Assembly: GCA_022578965.1 (NCBI GenBank)
Contig: MU400570.1
Coordinates: 181,800-245,799 of the forward strand
Origin: Xylaria sp. FL1777
Lineage: Eukaryota > Ascomycota > Sordariomycetes > Xylariales > Xylariaceae
Length of the DNA stretch: 64,000 nucleotides
Direction of reading: 5' to 3'
The notes under the pieces are model-generated. The model saw only the letters and a program-made list of their open reading frames with translations. It searched no databases and was not told the origin of the DNA. How positions within the stretch are numbered: the first letter of the stretch is position 1; each line of letters begins with the position of its first letter. Shown here piece by piece: positions 45,354 to 56,075 of the stretch. A program made the translations under genes and the position numbers.

Positions 45354-46874
45354 ATGGCGCGCCGTCCTGTTATCGCCATTGCTGGTCTAGCGTGCGAAAC
45401 CTCAACGTTTTCCGCCTCAAGAACCCAAGCGCCAGCATTCCATCCCCGCCGAGGCAACGAAGTTATCGAAAAGTACCCCTTCATTCAACCGGGGTCGAGT
45501 CTTGGCGAAGCTGTAGACTGGCGTGGCGCACTCATTGGCCATGCCCTTCCAGGCGGTATTGTGACCCGGGATGCGTTTGAGACACTCTCCGCCGAGATCC
45601 TGTCGCGCCTTAAAGAGATCACGGCGTCGGTAGAACTTGATGGCATGTGGTTCGATATTCACGGCGCCATGTGTGTGGAAGGTCTTGATGATGTAGAATA
45701 CGAGCTTCTTAAGCGTTGTCGAGAGGTCATCGGTCCGGATGTTCTGGTGTCTGCATCTATGGATCTCCACGGCAACGTGTCACCAGAGTTGGCACACCAA
45801 ACAGATTTGATTACGTGCTACCGAACTGCGCCGCATGTCGACGTTGCTGAGACGAAGGAGCGCGCTTGCAGAAACCTCCTTGACTTGATCAACCGCCGTA
45901 ATAATGGCCAAGCCTTCCGCCCCTATAAGGCTTGGATACCCCTTCCGGTGTTGCTACCTGGTGAGCAAACATCAACACGCGACGAACCCGCTGCCCATAT
46001 TTACGCTACCGTTCCCATGGTTGAGGCTACTGAAGGAGTCATAGATGCGGCAATATGGGTCGGATACGCTTGGGCTGATGAGCCCAGAAATCGGGCCGTG
46101 GTGGTTGTGACGGGGTGGGATAAGGAGGCGGTTTCTAATGGCGCAGAGAAACTGGCCCGGGTATTCTGGGATGCTCATAAAAACTTCAAATTCGTTGCGC
46201 CGACGGGAACCTTGGCAGAAGCCCTTGATACAGCTCTGAAATCTGATAAACGACCATTCTTCATTTCTGACTCCGGCGACAACCCAACAGCCGGGGGCTC
46301 GGGAGATGTAACGTGGGGTCTTACGCAACTACTGGCCCGGGATGAGTTTAAAGACGAATCCGGACCAGTGGTAATTTATGCCAGTGTGCCAGGGCCTAGA
46401 GCCGTAGAGAAGGCAGTTGAAGCAGGTGTAGGAGCTGTCATCACCGTTACTGCTGGTGCAGAAGTGGATGACATCCATGCCGGACCGCTGATGATGACTG
46501 GGAGAGTACATGCTATTAAGCATGGAGATCGTCATGCTGCCATTGAAATCGTACTGCAAGTGGGTAGTGTCTACGCCATTCTCACCAAGCTGCGAAAGCC
46601 CTATCACCTTGAACGAGATTTTACTGAGCTTAACCTCGCCCCTCGATCGGCTGATATCGTCATTGTCAAGATCGGATATTTGGAACCGGAACTTTACGAC
46701 ATGGCTCTGGATTGGATGCTGGGTCTCACACCGGGTGGCGTTGACCAGGATCTAGCACGACTCGGTCATAAGCGTATTTTGAGGCCCATGTGGCCCTTTG
46801 ACCGTGACTTTGAGGAGCCGGATCTATCATGTAAGATTGTTGAGATGTCTAACGAAAGACTTACCATATCTTGA
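45354..46874 (+). CDS. M81-family metallopeptidase-like protein (MlrC domain), intronless
   Basis: This is a single exon of 506 residues. The ATG at 45354 (MARRPVIAIAGLACETSTF) is chosen over an in-frame TTG two codons earlier. The N-terminal DUF1485/M81 domain shows metal-ligand motifs: FDIHGAM (Asp101, His103), SMDLHGN (His139) and APHVDVAET (about 160-168). The MlrC C-terminal domain has ISDSGDNPTAGGSGD, the family hallmark. The named member, bacterial MlrC, cleaves linearised microcystin. Most relatives are uncharacterised zinc hydrolases of bacteria and ascomycetes, so the substrate here is unknown. All metal motifs are intact. The gene lacks introns while most neighbours have several. 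The isochorismatase-family gene lies 3 kb downstream on the same strand. Confidence 0.92.
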   Translation: MARRPVIAIAGLACETSTFSASRTQAPAFHPRRGNEVIEKYPFIQPGSSLGEAVDWRGALIGHALPGGIVTRDAFETLSAEILSRLKEITASVELDGMWFDIHGAMCVEGLDDVEYELLKRCREVIGPDVLVSASMDLHGNVSPELAHQTDLITCYRTAPHVDVAETKERACRNLLDLINRRNNGQAFRPYKAWIPLPVLLPGEQTSTRDEPAAHIYATVPMVEATEGVIDAAIWVGYAWADEPRNRAVVVVTGWDKEAVSNGAEKLARVFWDAHKNFKFVAPTGTLAEALDTALKSDKRPFFISDSGDNPTAGGSGDVTWGLTQLLARDEFKDESGPVVIYASVPGPRAVEKAVEAGVGAVITVTAGAEVDDIHAGPLMMTGRVHAIKHGDRHAAIEIVLQVGSVYAILTKLRKPYHLERDFTELNLAPRSADIVIVKIGYLEPELYDMALDWMLGLTPGGVDQDLARLGHKRILRPMWPFDRDFEEPDLSCKIVEMSNERLTIS

Positions 46875-49800
46875 GTAAAGCTAGATAGCCAGATGCCAGA
46901 ATAGACATTTCAAGTTGCGTGCCGGCACTTTTATGGTTAAACTGCGTCTATAGCAACAAAGTACTGGGTAGACTCGTAATCAATACATAGTGTTAGCTAA
47001 AGACAACTGGCCGTCTTATATATTAAATATCACTGGCTATCCTGGCATTGAATTCCGACCTAAAAACACTCTTGGACTGTGCGGGCAATAGGGTCTTACT
47101 TCACATCGTCCAACGCCTACTTAATCACTTAATCTTACTGACTGACTGACTGTGTAGTAATCTTTGGTGGGTTTGATGCTGCAGAAGTTGGAGAAAAGGA
47201 CCTAGTATACATGATAGGGGTCCTTATTTACACACTGTCCATTATGCTTTGCTACAGCTGGAAACTGGGCTAAACCATAGTTCAGGCAAGCTGATGTGGC
47301 GGGTAATCACGAAAAGAGGAGACTTAGAAGGGATAGCGGTAAGTTAAGCTTATACCCCCCTTGACGTTGTCTTGAATACAAAGTTCTTAAGTCGTCAGTA
47401 CTTCCCCTATGCAGACTCGACCCTGGCCCTACAACGTAATATCTACTCTGACTCTAGCAAATAGAATCAAAATTTGAAGAATCGTATTGTACGTCTCATG
47501 AGGTTATTCAATTGACGGCTTGAATTCTTTTAAGAGCTTGCGCGTTGTAGACGCGAAGAACACGGGGAGTAAGACAAGGAGGATAAACAAGACAAGCTAT
47601 AGCCTGAGTAGCCCGAGTCAGAGGTAAATGATCAAAACACGAGAGACTTGTTACCTACCCGAGTTCCGGTAATCGGCCTGTATAAGGGGTAGCCGGGGTA
47701 TGATCTTATTTGCAGTTGCTATTGTGCCTATCAATAGGGATTAGACCTATTGAAGACAAGAAGTTCTAGTCAGTGACACGTCGCTTATGCGCAACCCCTA
47801 TCGTTTGCTTCTGAAGAAACTTTTTCTCCCTAACCCGGTGGCAAAGGGAACATGGGCCGTAGTTATCATCTCCAACAGTCTCTCACCGTCAACATTCTCA
47901 GTCGAATGATTTGACGATCTTAAGCTTCGTTGAAGAAATGATAGATCTTCAAGGAGGAGCCACTATCTGCTAACGGCTTTCTATTTTCATCCTGACAAAT
48001 CTTCAGCGTAATATCCAGCCCGATCCTACCAAACTCTACTTAGCGAACAACAAGATCTTCAATCACACCGCTTCGAAGGTAACCGAGACTTACTAGAGAC
48101 AACAAAGCAAGTTTAGGTACTCGTGTGGACCTGCAGAAACCCTGACCGGTGCATTGTCTCTCGTCAACCTTCATTGTGGAGAATATCTTCAGTCTTACCG
48201 GCATTAGTCTTACACTCCTTCGCTGTGAAAGGTGAGAATATCGTATCGACTCCGCTACCAACTGTATGCTTCGTTAGCCAAAGCCAACAAGTGTACATCT
48301 CGGTTCGATGTAACTAAAGTCAGGGACTTCTGTGCCTTTTTGCCACACATAGGTAGAATACTGTGTCATACGTACACTTTTCACCACGTAGAACCAGCTA
48401 CCATGGTCCAGACTCGGGGATCTACCTCCTTCTGGAAATTCAGGTCTCGAATATGCCATCTGCTAGAAGGCTACGGGCCGACTAGGTCGATGAGCTGTCA
48501 CCACTTGCAGCCAGAATTATGCTAAAGATGGTCCGGTGAAGTGAGAAGAATGTTCTTACATATGGAAACCTGTCAGACTTTCATTAGACACGAGACAACC
48601 GATGGAGGAGGGGCCCAGTTGTCTTCACGAACCTGGGAGATTCTAGGACGCAGAGACACCATCTTAGGTAGAGACTTACGCATACCCCTCGCCTCCATTA
48701 ATTCCACTCATAAGAGTAATCCATCTAATTAAAGATGATGCTAACCACTTTAGCCATGATCGACGCCGTCGATGGGTAGTCGGAAGGATATAACAAGGAT
48801 TTGAGATAATATAGTACCATATAGTGTGTGGAATCTTGACCAGGTCATAATGAATCGGTTGGTGAGGGGAATAGTTGTGCCGTATGTGGATTTTAACAGA
48901 GTCAGGATGCGAATGTCTTATGTCTTATATATGTTATTTTAACGCCTCATCACGACGCTCTTCTGGCTGCTTGCAAAGCATCTTGTAATCTGGGTTTGAG
49001 TGACTGATTGTCGCGGGGTCTGGGGATACGACTAGTAAACGTTGATGCATATGAGGCTATGAATAGTTAGCTGAAGTCATATTTTTCGAATGTTAGGAAG
49101 AATGATAAATGTCTCTTGTAGTTATTCAAGGTTACCTAATGTCAAATTTCTTGGCGGTAGTCTAGATTGCAGTTGACGGATGATGTGGGATGCCAAGACA
49201 ACACTGCAGGATGCATTTTACTACAGTACACTCTACGCCGAGACATCTACATTAAGTGCACATAAAGTTAGTCATCATCTAGAAAGTTATTACGTTCGGT
49301 CTGCTAAAGAATCGAGGTTTACAATTCACAAGTCTTATTCTGGGATAGAATCGTGTTTGTCAAAATATTGTAATAGTTACCAGCTACACTTGGTATACCT
49401 AGTCTTATTACCGGCAGCTCAGTCATCACCTTACAAAGCACTGCATCTAGAATTCACTTAGCTTATTACGGTCGCGCAGATCCGGTTGACTGCATTGTAT
49501 TAGTGGCCCTTGCATTGGCTTACATCCGTACCAATGCCTATTTCAGGTACGGCAGTGTAAGCGACAGATTGAAGTTCAAAATGACAACGGAATGTATGAA
49601 GGACTGCTGTTAACAATAATATACGATACTTTATCGTGGTATATTATACAAAGCACTGTATAATTTTGTCATAGCGGAGCCTTTGTAAATCCTTATGAGG
49701 TAGTGTGAGAGTGTAGGCTTGCAGGGCTGGCGTAGGAGGAATGATACACCTGAATTGGACAACATAAATAGGACTATAAACTCCTTTATGAATTGTTAAT

Positions 49801-49902
49801 TTCTCTAACCATCAGTCTATGATCCATTTCTCTCCTCGAAAGTCCTCAAACTCAACCTCGCAACTCAAACTCTTACCGTAGGGTATTACCTTAGTCGTCA
49901 AC
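46875..49902. other. Intergenic region between MlrC-like and isochorismatase genes
   Basis: About 3 kb with no supported gene. Short open frames at 48,040-48,732 and 49,180-49,461 show no domain. An imperfect hairpin at 49518-49562 is listed separately. Confidence 0.45.
49518..49562. repeat. Imperfect inverted repeat (hairpin)
   Basis: Arms GCTTAC..CCGTACC and GGTACGG..GTAAGC pair over 13 positions with 2- and 4-base internal loops around a 13-base apex. It is isolated in an intergenic region. It could be a transposon terminus relic or RNA structure, and the function is unknown. Confidence 0.4.
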
Positions 49903-50743
49903 ATGAGTGCATACAAGTACGAAAGGCTCGACAAGAGCAATGCAGTCAGTCTGCTATCGTCTAGACTTCCACTGGCTATTTGACTTACCTTTTCCCTTAG
50001 GCCCTCATCATTCTTGACTTGCAAGAAGGTCTGTTTAACTTGGCCCGAGACTTCGACGCGACGGTATATCGCAACGCGATATACGCCCATGCCGAGCTTG
50101 GCAAGGTCTTCGGCCTTCCTGTCGTCATGTCTACATCGTCCGAGACAGGTAAGGGTTTAAGACTGGACTAATACAATCTACTCAAGACTAATCTATTTCG
50201 TACAAGGCCCCAATGGTCCACTACCCGACGAGTTTTTGGAGTTGTATCCAGATGTCACGGTCGTGAAGCGCCCGGGAGAAGTAAACGCCTGGGACAACGA
50301 GGACTTTAGAAACGCAGTGAAAGCCACCAACAAGTCTCAACTTATCGTAGCTGGAATCGTTACCGACGTTTGTAAGTATCTCTTTGAGCTTTATTACTGA
50401 GATTAGGTCTTTTTGCTGACAATGAAACGCAGGCACGGCTTTCCTTGCGCTCTCTCTTCGTGATGCCGGATATAGTGTGTGGGCGAATCATGAGGCATCG
50501 GGCACGACTACGGTGGACATTCGCGTAAACGCCAATGATCGTATGCGCGATGCCGGAGTTCAGATCGTATCCTACTTTGCTATTGTCTGCGAGTTGATGC
50601 GCGATTGGCGGAACACCCCTGGCGCCGCTGAGATATTCCCCCTCCTTGATCGCTATTATCCGGTCTACGGCATGGTTGCCCGTGGCCATCGTGCTGCTAT
50701 CCAAGCGGGGACGATTCTACCAGGCGAAGATGTGCTTCCTTAG
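49903..50743 (+). CDS. Isochorismatase-family cysteine hydrolase
   Basis: Four exons give 221 residues: 49903-49944, 50001-50148, 50207-50371 and 50433-50743. The donors are GTCAGT, GTAAGG and GTAAGT. The family fold is visible: ALIILDLQEGLF with the catalytic Asp at about residue 20, a Lys at about 84 (VVKRPGE), and GIVTDVCTAF with the nucleophile Cys at about 119, its codon split by intron 3. The cis-peptide pattern GIVTD precedes the cysteine as expected. Relatives include YcaC-like hydrolases, nicotinamidases and ureidoacrylate amidohydrolases; the sequence LVMSTSSETGPNGPLP looks most like the YcaC-type branch. The physiological substrate is unknown. It converges with the CoA-transferase gene 615 bases away. 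Confidence 0.9.
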
Positions 50744-51358
50744 AAGAGACCATAACTTCCTTTGGCAAAATTGACTTATAGGTAGATTGAAACTGATAAC
50801 CAATAGAGTAGAGAAATATTGACCCCTAGCCTTTTCGGCGCTATATTGTATCAGATCCTCTAGCTTCACGTATATCATTCTCTCAAGCCAACGCCTTACT
50901 GTGTGTAAATAAGATATTCCTCAAGACTGAAAATTACGAGAGAACTCGGGAGTCAGTAATTAGTGATGAGTTTATGCTAAGACATACCTTAAACAGATTT
51001 CCTTCGGAAAGGTTTTCAATAATGAATAACTAACTAATCTATCTTATATATTTTAATCCAAGTCTTGTGCGCCTATTATTAATTAGGGCAGTTAGGCGCC
51101 TTGTCTCAACTGCATCTTCCCAATAATAAATCGCTGCTTCAGTCAGGGGTAGTCTTTATTATAATGGTACGTTCGTCTTATGTAACCTTTTCGTAGTGAC
51201 GAAAGTGGCTAGGATATGCTAAAGTTCAAAACTACATAGTACCTCCTTTTCCATACCCCCTACCCTGGAGACATTTTACCCCGCAAATTAGTCATTCTGC
51301 AAAACTCACAAACATCTAAATAAATGGATATGCTAATTCAGATGAGTGGCCCTGATCA
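50744..51358. other. Convergent 3' gap between hydrolase and CoA-transferase genes
   Basis: AT-leaning sequence that should contain both polyadenylation sites; nothing else seen. Confidence 0.5.
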
Positions 51359-53364
51359 TTAATTGTCTCCCGAGACGATCTCTACCGTAAGATCTTTCGG
51401 CCAAACAGGCTGGTCGATGCCATTCCCACGCGTGCCCACCTGATACTTAAGCTCAATGTCGCTGGCAAACTGTGCAATGGGCTTCGGTCGGATAAAAGTT
51501 ACGCCAAGATTTTTGCTTTCCATAGGTTGGAAGAAATCAGGATTAAAGAGGGTCTCGGAATCGTGTTGTGCGAGCAACTTCATCATGCCTGGTAGCAGGT
51601 GGAACATAGAATGATAATGGCGGAAGGTCGGCGATCCATGTCTTTGCCATAATTCCTGCCAGACTTCGTCGCTGTATGTTCCGCAGGATCGGACAAGCCA
51701 TTGCGAGTAGTAGTTCAAAGCTATCTGTATGACGAGTGCGTCAGTCTCTATCTCAAACATACTCAGCTTTCGGGGTCTCACTCACGTCGATGCCATAGCT
51801 ACCCCCTACTTCGCCACGCTTAATCAACGCTTCTAAGACACTCGTGCTACCAGCTACCCCAGTACTTGTTGGTAGTTAGCACAAGTAGTCACTAAGCTGT
51901 TGGAATTTACTTACCAGTAGTCCGAGTTCGGGAAGACTGGGGTCACAGCCTCACTCTCGTCATTACCCATCGCTTTCGCATAAGCGCGGGACACGCCGCA
52001 GCACTAGAGCAGTGTGAGTGACTTGAAGATCTTGGGTTAGGTGAATATACTGACTGCGTCACTTATCTGCTGCCAGCCACTTCGATGGCTCCAAGGTCCA
52101 TGCCAGCCGTAGCAATTTTCTCGCACGTGGATGATGCCGCGCTCACGGTCCTTGACCAGATCGAAGATGGCCTGCCGGCCGAACCCAAGACGTTCCATAA
52201 CGCCTGGCCTGTAACCATCGACCACTACATCCGCTTCCCTAATCAAGGCTCTCAGCTTCTCCTTGTCGGCCTCGTCTTTGAGATGTAACGACGCGTTCCA
52301 TTTCCCCCAATTCAAGTCCTGATGAATAGCAGACATATCCGTGACCTGCGGGGATGTAATGCGCATGACGCTGGCACCCATCTCCGCGAGGCTGCGAGTG
52401 ACTGCGGGCCCAGCAATGACACGGCATAGATCAACAACTTTGAGACCAGCTAGGGGTCTTTTTGGAGAGGGGGGACAGCTGTCGTTCACCGGCCACCAGC
52501 TTGCGGGTTGGGACCCTGTCTTCGAGAGTTCGTAGAGTCCGACGCGCCCGCTCGCTTGACCATGTTCACTGGCAAAGTATTCCTCTGAGGTCCAAGCAAT
52601 CGTTCCCGCCTGCTTATATTGTTCATTCATAAGTTCGTCAATATCTGCTGCGTCAAATTGTGAGATTCTGGCTTGAAACTCTTCAACTACTGAATCATAG
52701 GTGTCGCCTTCTTTTCCATTCAGGGGGAAACCCAGGGCAGTTAATGTCATGTCGGGATTCATACTCCCTATGGTAGAGGTGATTAACCCATTGTCCGACG
52801 TCCTCACTAACGCGCTAAATAGGGATTTGCATACCGTGGACATGGTAACATCGACCATCTTTCGTTTTGTATATGTTAGTAGCTAAGCTTCTATGCTGCC
52901 CATCGGCGGAGCGATGAAGATCTCGATCAGGAAAAATTCGTGTCATTTCTGGGTCGAGGAAGTTGATTGGGGTGGGCTGCCCGTCTTTGAGCCACCTGCC
53001 CACTAAAGGACTCATAATAAACAACGTTGCGTGATCCCTATTCCCCAGAATCAGCCCAAGTGTGTGCTAGATTCCAGGGCCGACCGACCTACGTGTTGAT
53101 AGTGATATCTGACGGTTCGACATTATACTTGCGTGACACGAGAAGATTCAACATCGTAGCTTCAAAGGCTTTCAGTGCAGAAATGCTTTCGGAAAATCGC
53201 CAATTTATGGGAACACTAGGTCGGCTTGAACCTTCGAAGTGCACGTGTTTGGCGAGGGCCTCAAGGCCGGAGGGAAGATTCTTTTGTAACGGGTTTCTCA
53301 ATATGCCATCTTCGAAGAGCTTTTTTGCTTCGTTCGGGACGGAGTAATCTGCGAGAGAGCCCAT
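51359..53364 (-). CDS. Class III (CaiB/BaiF) acyl-CoA transferase family protein
   Basis: Six exons give 573 residues: 53364-53093, 53037-52835, 52767-52055, 52003-51915, 51864-51786 and 51724-51359. The donors are GTAGGT, GTATGC, GTCAGT, GTAAGT and GTGAGT, and the phase is kept throughout. The N-terminus (MGSLADYSVPNEAKKLF) leads into TDHATLFIMSPLVGRWL and NIYKTKDGRCYHVHGSMNPD, features of the fungal two-domain CaiB/BaiF proteins. LAGLKVVDLCRVIAGPAVTRSLAEMGASVMRI is a second, diagnostic CaiB segment (shown in parts: LKVVDLCRVIAGP and SLAEMGASVMRI). After it come VVVDGYRPGVMERLG and GWQQISDACCGVSRAYAKAMG. These enzymes move CoA between organic acids. The substrate is unknown; carnitine, oxalate and arylacyl compounds are known in the family. 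Confidence 0.88.
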
Positions 53365-53998
53365 TATTTTTTCAGACCGTAGATACCGTATAGCACAGAT
53401 ACTTCAATGTCTATAATATCCGACGACTCAAGAACACAGCTAGCCACTCAAGCGTCACATCCTGAACGACGATCTGGACAAGACGGGCCTTTAATATGAG
53501 AGCTGCCCCGCAGAATGCAGACTCGCCTGTCTTGGCCGGAATTCGGAACCCTACGGACTGATAATAAATCCGGCGGGAAAGAGACCCAGCATTTTCATTC
53601 TCTGGTAATCGTGCCACAATAGTGTCGTGTTTTGATCGGCGCCGGTAGCAAGGGTTGTATTGAGATACTCCAAGTACAATCACAGGCACTATTGGCATCG
53701 TTGAATCTACGCTAATCAGTGCTGCAACCGGAATTTAAAGTCAAAGGTCTAATCCCGCTCGAACCTAGACCAGCCTATGTCTTTTAGATAAAGTGTATTA
53801 TTGAGTCCCCGTGCCATCAACCGTGTTCACTTGTATGCCGAATTGGCCCAAACTCCATTCAAATCCATGTTAGCTAGGATGTAGGACTATGATAATTGAT
53901 TCGTATAATACTAGATAAGCCCTTGAATTAGATACAGCTTGCAAGCAATTCGCGCTCCTTAGAATAACCCTTTAACAGGTCACTCTAGTTGACCTACT
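53365..53998. other. Intergenic gap between CoA-transferase and GH12 genes
   Basis: A minus-strand open frame of 95 codons at 53411-53698 looks somewhat protein-like but has no recognisable domain and lies in the CoA-transferase promoter, so it is not called. Confidence 0.4.
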
Positions 53999-54889
53999 CT
54001 AGTTAACCTCGGCGTACCAATACCAAACGTCAAACTCCGCGTTACTTCCGGTGAATGCTTCAGTACCGAATTGGAAAGCTAGAGGTTTAGGATTAGCTTA
54101 TTTATTTATTTTCACCCTCTTATCTTGAGGTAAAAGCGACAAATAAGGAGGAATACGTACTAATGAGGTACTGCGACGAGGCCGGGAATCCCTGGTGATT
54201 GGTGATGTAGGTGAAGAAGGGCTTGATATCGGACTCCCAAGTAGCGATATCTTGCGGAGCGACGAAGCTGAATACCTTCATGGCCCCGTTGTAGCCAATC
54301 CATAAATCCCAGGTTTGCCCCCCGACTTGCACGTTGCCTGTCGAACTGCCAATGGGTTGCACACCACCCTCTCTCCCGAGCCTATTAATAAATCGCCTGT
54401 AAGCGCTCATTATCTCGACAGGCCGAACAATTCATTCATAGACTCGTAACCGTATGTGAGATGAATGGGTCATTCTTACCAGACCATGAGCTCATAATCA
54501 CCGCTGCTGGTGTCGTGGTTTGGGTTTGCGGACGTGAACAGGTCGTACGCAACATCGGCGCGAAGATTATTTCCAAGATATCTCCATTCAGCCTTCGTGG
54601 GCATGCTGCCGATATTGCTGACTAGCTTCTTGGTCGACAGTTGACGTCCGGAGTATGGGTAACCCTTGACGTTATTGTTGTTGCCGGCCCAGTTCCATGT
54701 TGCGTGCCACTGAAGGCCCGGGTTCAGAAGCTTGTCAACATACGTGCACTGGCTGCCGGTTCCGGCAGACTGTCCCCACGCATTATTGTTGACGCCGTAC
54801 CCGTTGGCCGAGTAGTAGCTGTATTGGCCGCAGAGCTGCTGAGCCCATGCCAGGGACACGAAAGCAGAGATACCGAGAACAGACTTCAT
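53999..54889 (-). CDS. Glycoside hydrolase family 12 endoglucanase / xyloglucanase
   Basis: The exons are 54889-54480, 54381-54161 and 54078-53999, giving 236 residues. The donors are GTAAGA and GTACGT. The signal peptide MKSVLGISAFVSLAWA is followed by QQLCGQYSYYSANGY, the usual mature start. The nucleophile Glu133 lies in YELMVW, its terminal Trp codon split by intron 1. The acid/base Glu217 lies in FGTEAFTG of the last exon. Other family landmarks are WNWAGNNNNVKGYPY and TWDLWIGYNG. GH12 enzymes are small secreted endo-beta-1,4-glucanases, and fungal members often cleave xyloglucan; which applies cannot be settled here. The length is normal and all catalytic residues are present. A TATA box lies 72 bases before the start. 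This is the window's second cellulose/hemicellulose gene, 26 kb from the GH7 gene. Confidence 0.95.
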
Positions 54890-56075
54890 GTTGTCTTAAG
54901 CGTAGATCCGAACGTGAAGATTGTCTAGTGTCTGTGTGAATTTTAGTCTGGGAGGGTCTCTTTATATGTTCATTGTGTATACTGCGCGATGACGATCTAC
55001 TATACCTATTTGGTGGCGTTGAGCTTCCTAAGTGGGAAGGTTGTCTTTGTTTCAACGTAAGCCTATTAATAGTGCGTAGTGTAGTGTAAATTATAGGGTA
55101 TGTTTGGCGAATCCTCCATTCTATCATCCATAGATACCCTTGGATTCTGTAGCAACATTGAAGCTCCATACGAGGATACCTGAATACTTAAACCGCCAGA
55201 ACGTAAAGCGTCGCTTAGATTTCCTAGCCACCTCCTGGAAGCTTGTAAGTTAAAAGGCCGGGTAATTGTCTTGGCTGACTGGTCCGAGTTTACCGGATTC
55301 TCCAGGCCGAAACTCCATCTCGGAGACTTCGAAATGATCTTGAGTGATTTTGCGACTTGGCTTCGGCACTGTTCCGTTGCCAAGAACTGGATTCGGGCCG
55401 TGACACTTTTACTGCGTATAAGTCTGTAAGGCCGTCTGATCCTTACAAAGGGATGGGGTTATCAACTTTATAATGGCACGGGATACTGCTTTATACCTCA
55501 GTGCATGCGCTTCAGCAGTTATACGTTGGCTTTAATAGGGGCTATGCCTATGAGAATTGTTAGCTACCAGATAGGTACAACAATGCATTTGCTCTTTAGG
55601 ATGTTAAGAGTTAACTTGATTGACGTTTCGTTTTCATTGGATTAGCGTCTTCTTACAGGACTACACTCAACAGAGACAACCATAAATTTCATAAGATTTT
55701 AGTTAGGAAAACCAGTAACATATGACCACACAGCAGGTGGACTAGAGGATCTAGAATAACTACTAGTTAAGTTAAAACAGTAACTAGCAACATACAGTCT
55801 AGATACTATCAAGAGGTGCAGGATCACACGTGCACGCCACATCAGGGGGCACATACGTATAGGATTTGGTAATTTCAATACCGAAAGGCGACTGCTGAAA
55901 ATAAAAAAAAACGGACTCAGTGGAATGTCCTGTGTATGGGTACACGACAAAGTGTCTGGCGGCAAGAGGATATGACAAAGCGCATATATATACGACTGTC
56001 GGAAAGCAGTGGAACGTGACCATCAACAGCACCCTACAAGTAAATTTGCATATTTCCCGCGACGAAAAGGGAAGT
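54890..56075. other. Intergenic gap: GH12 promoter and 3' flank of the Gfo/Idh gene
   Basis: No supported gene beyond the TATA box. Open frames at 55,699-56,119 are in conflicting phases and lack domains. Confidence 0.45.
54961..54966 (-). promoter_or_regulatory. TATA box of the GH12 gene
   Basis: The minus strand reads CATATAAAGAG with TATAAA 72 bases before the GH12 ATG, a near-consensus core promoter. Confidence 0.55.

Noticed and set aside
53411..53698. 95-codon minus-strand open frame upstream of the CoA-transferase
   Set aside because: No domain and located in the expected promoter of the CoA-transferase gene.
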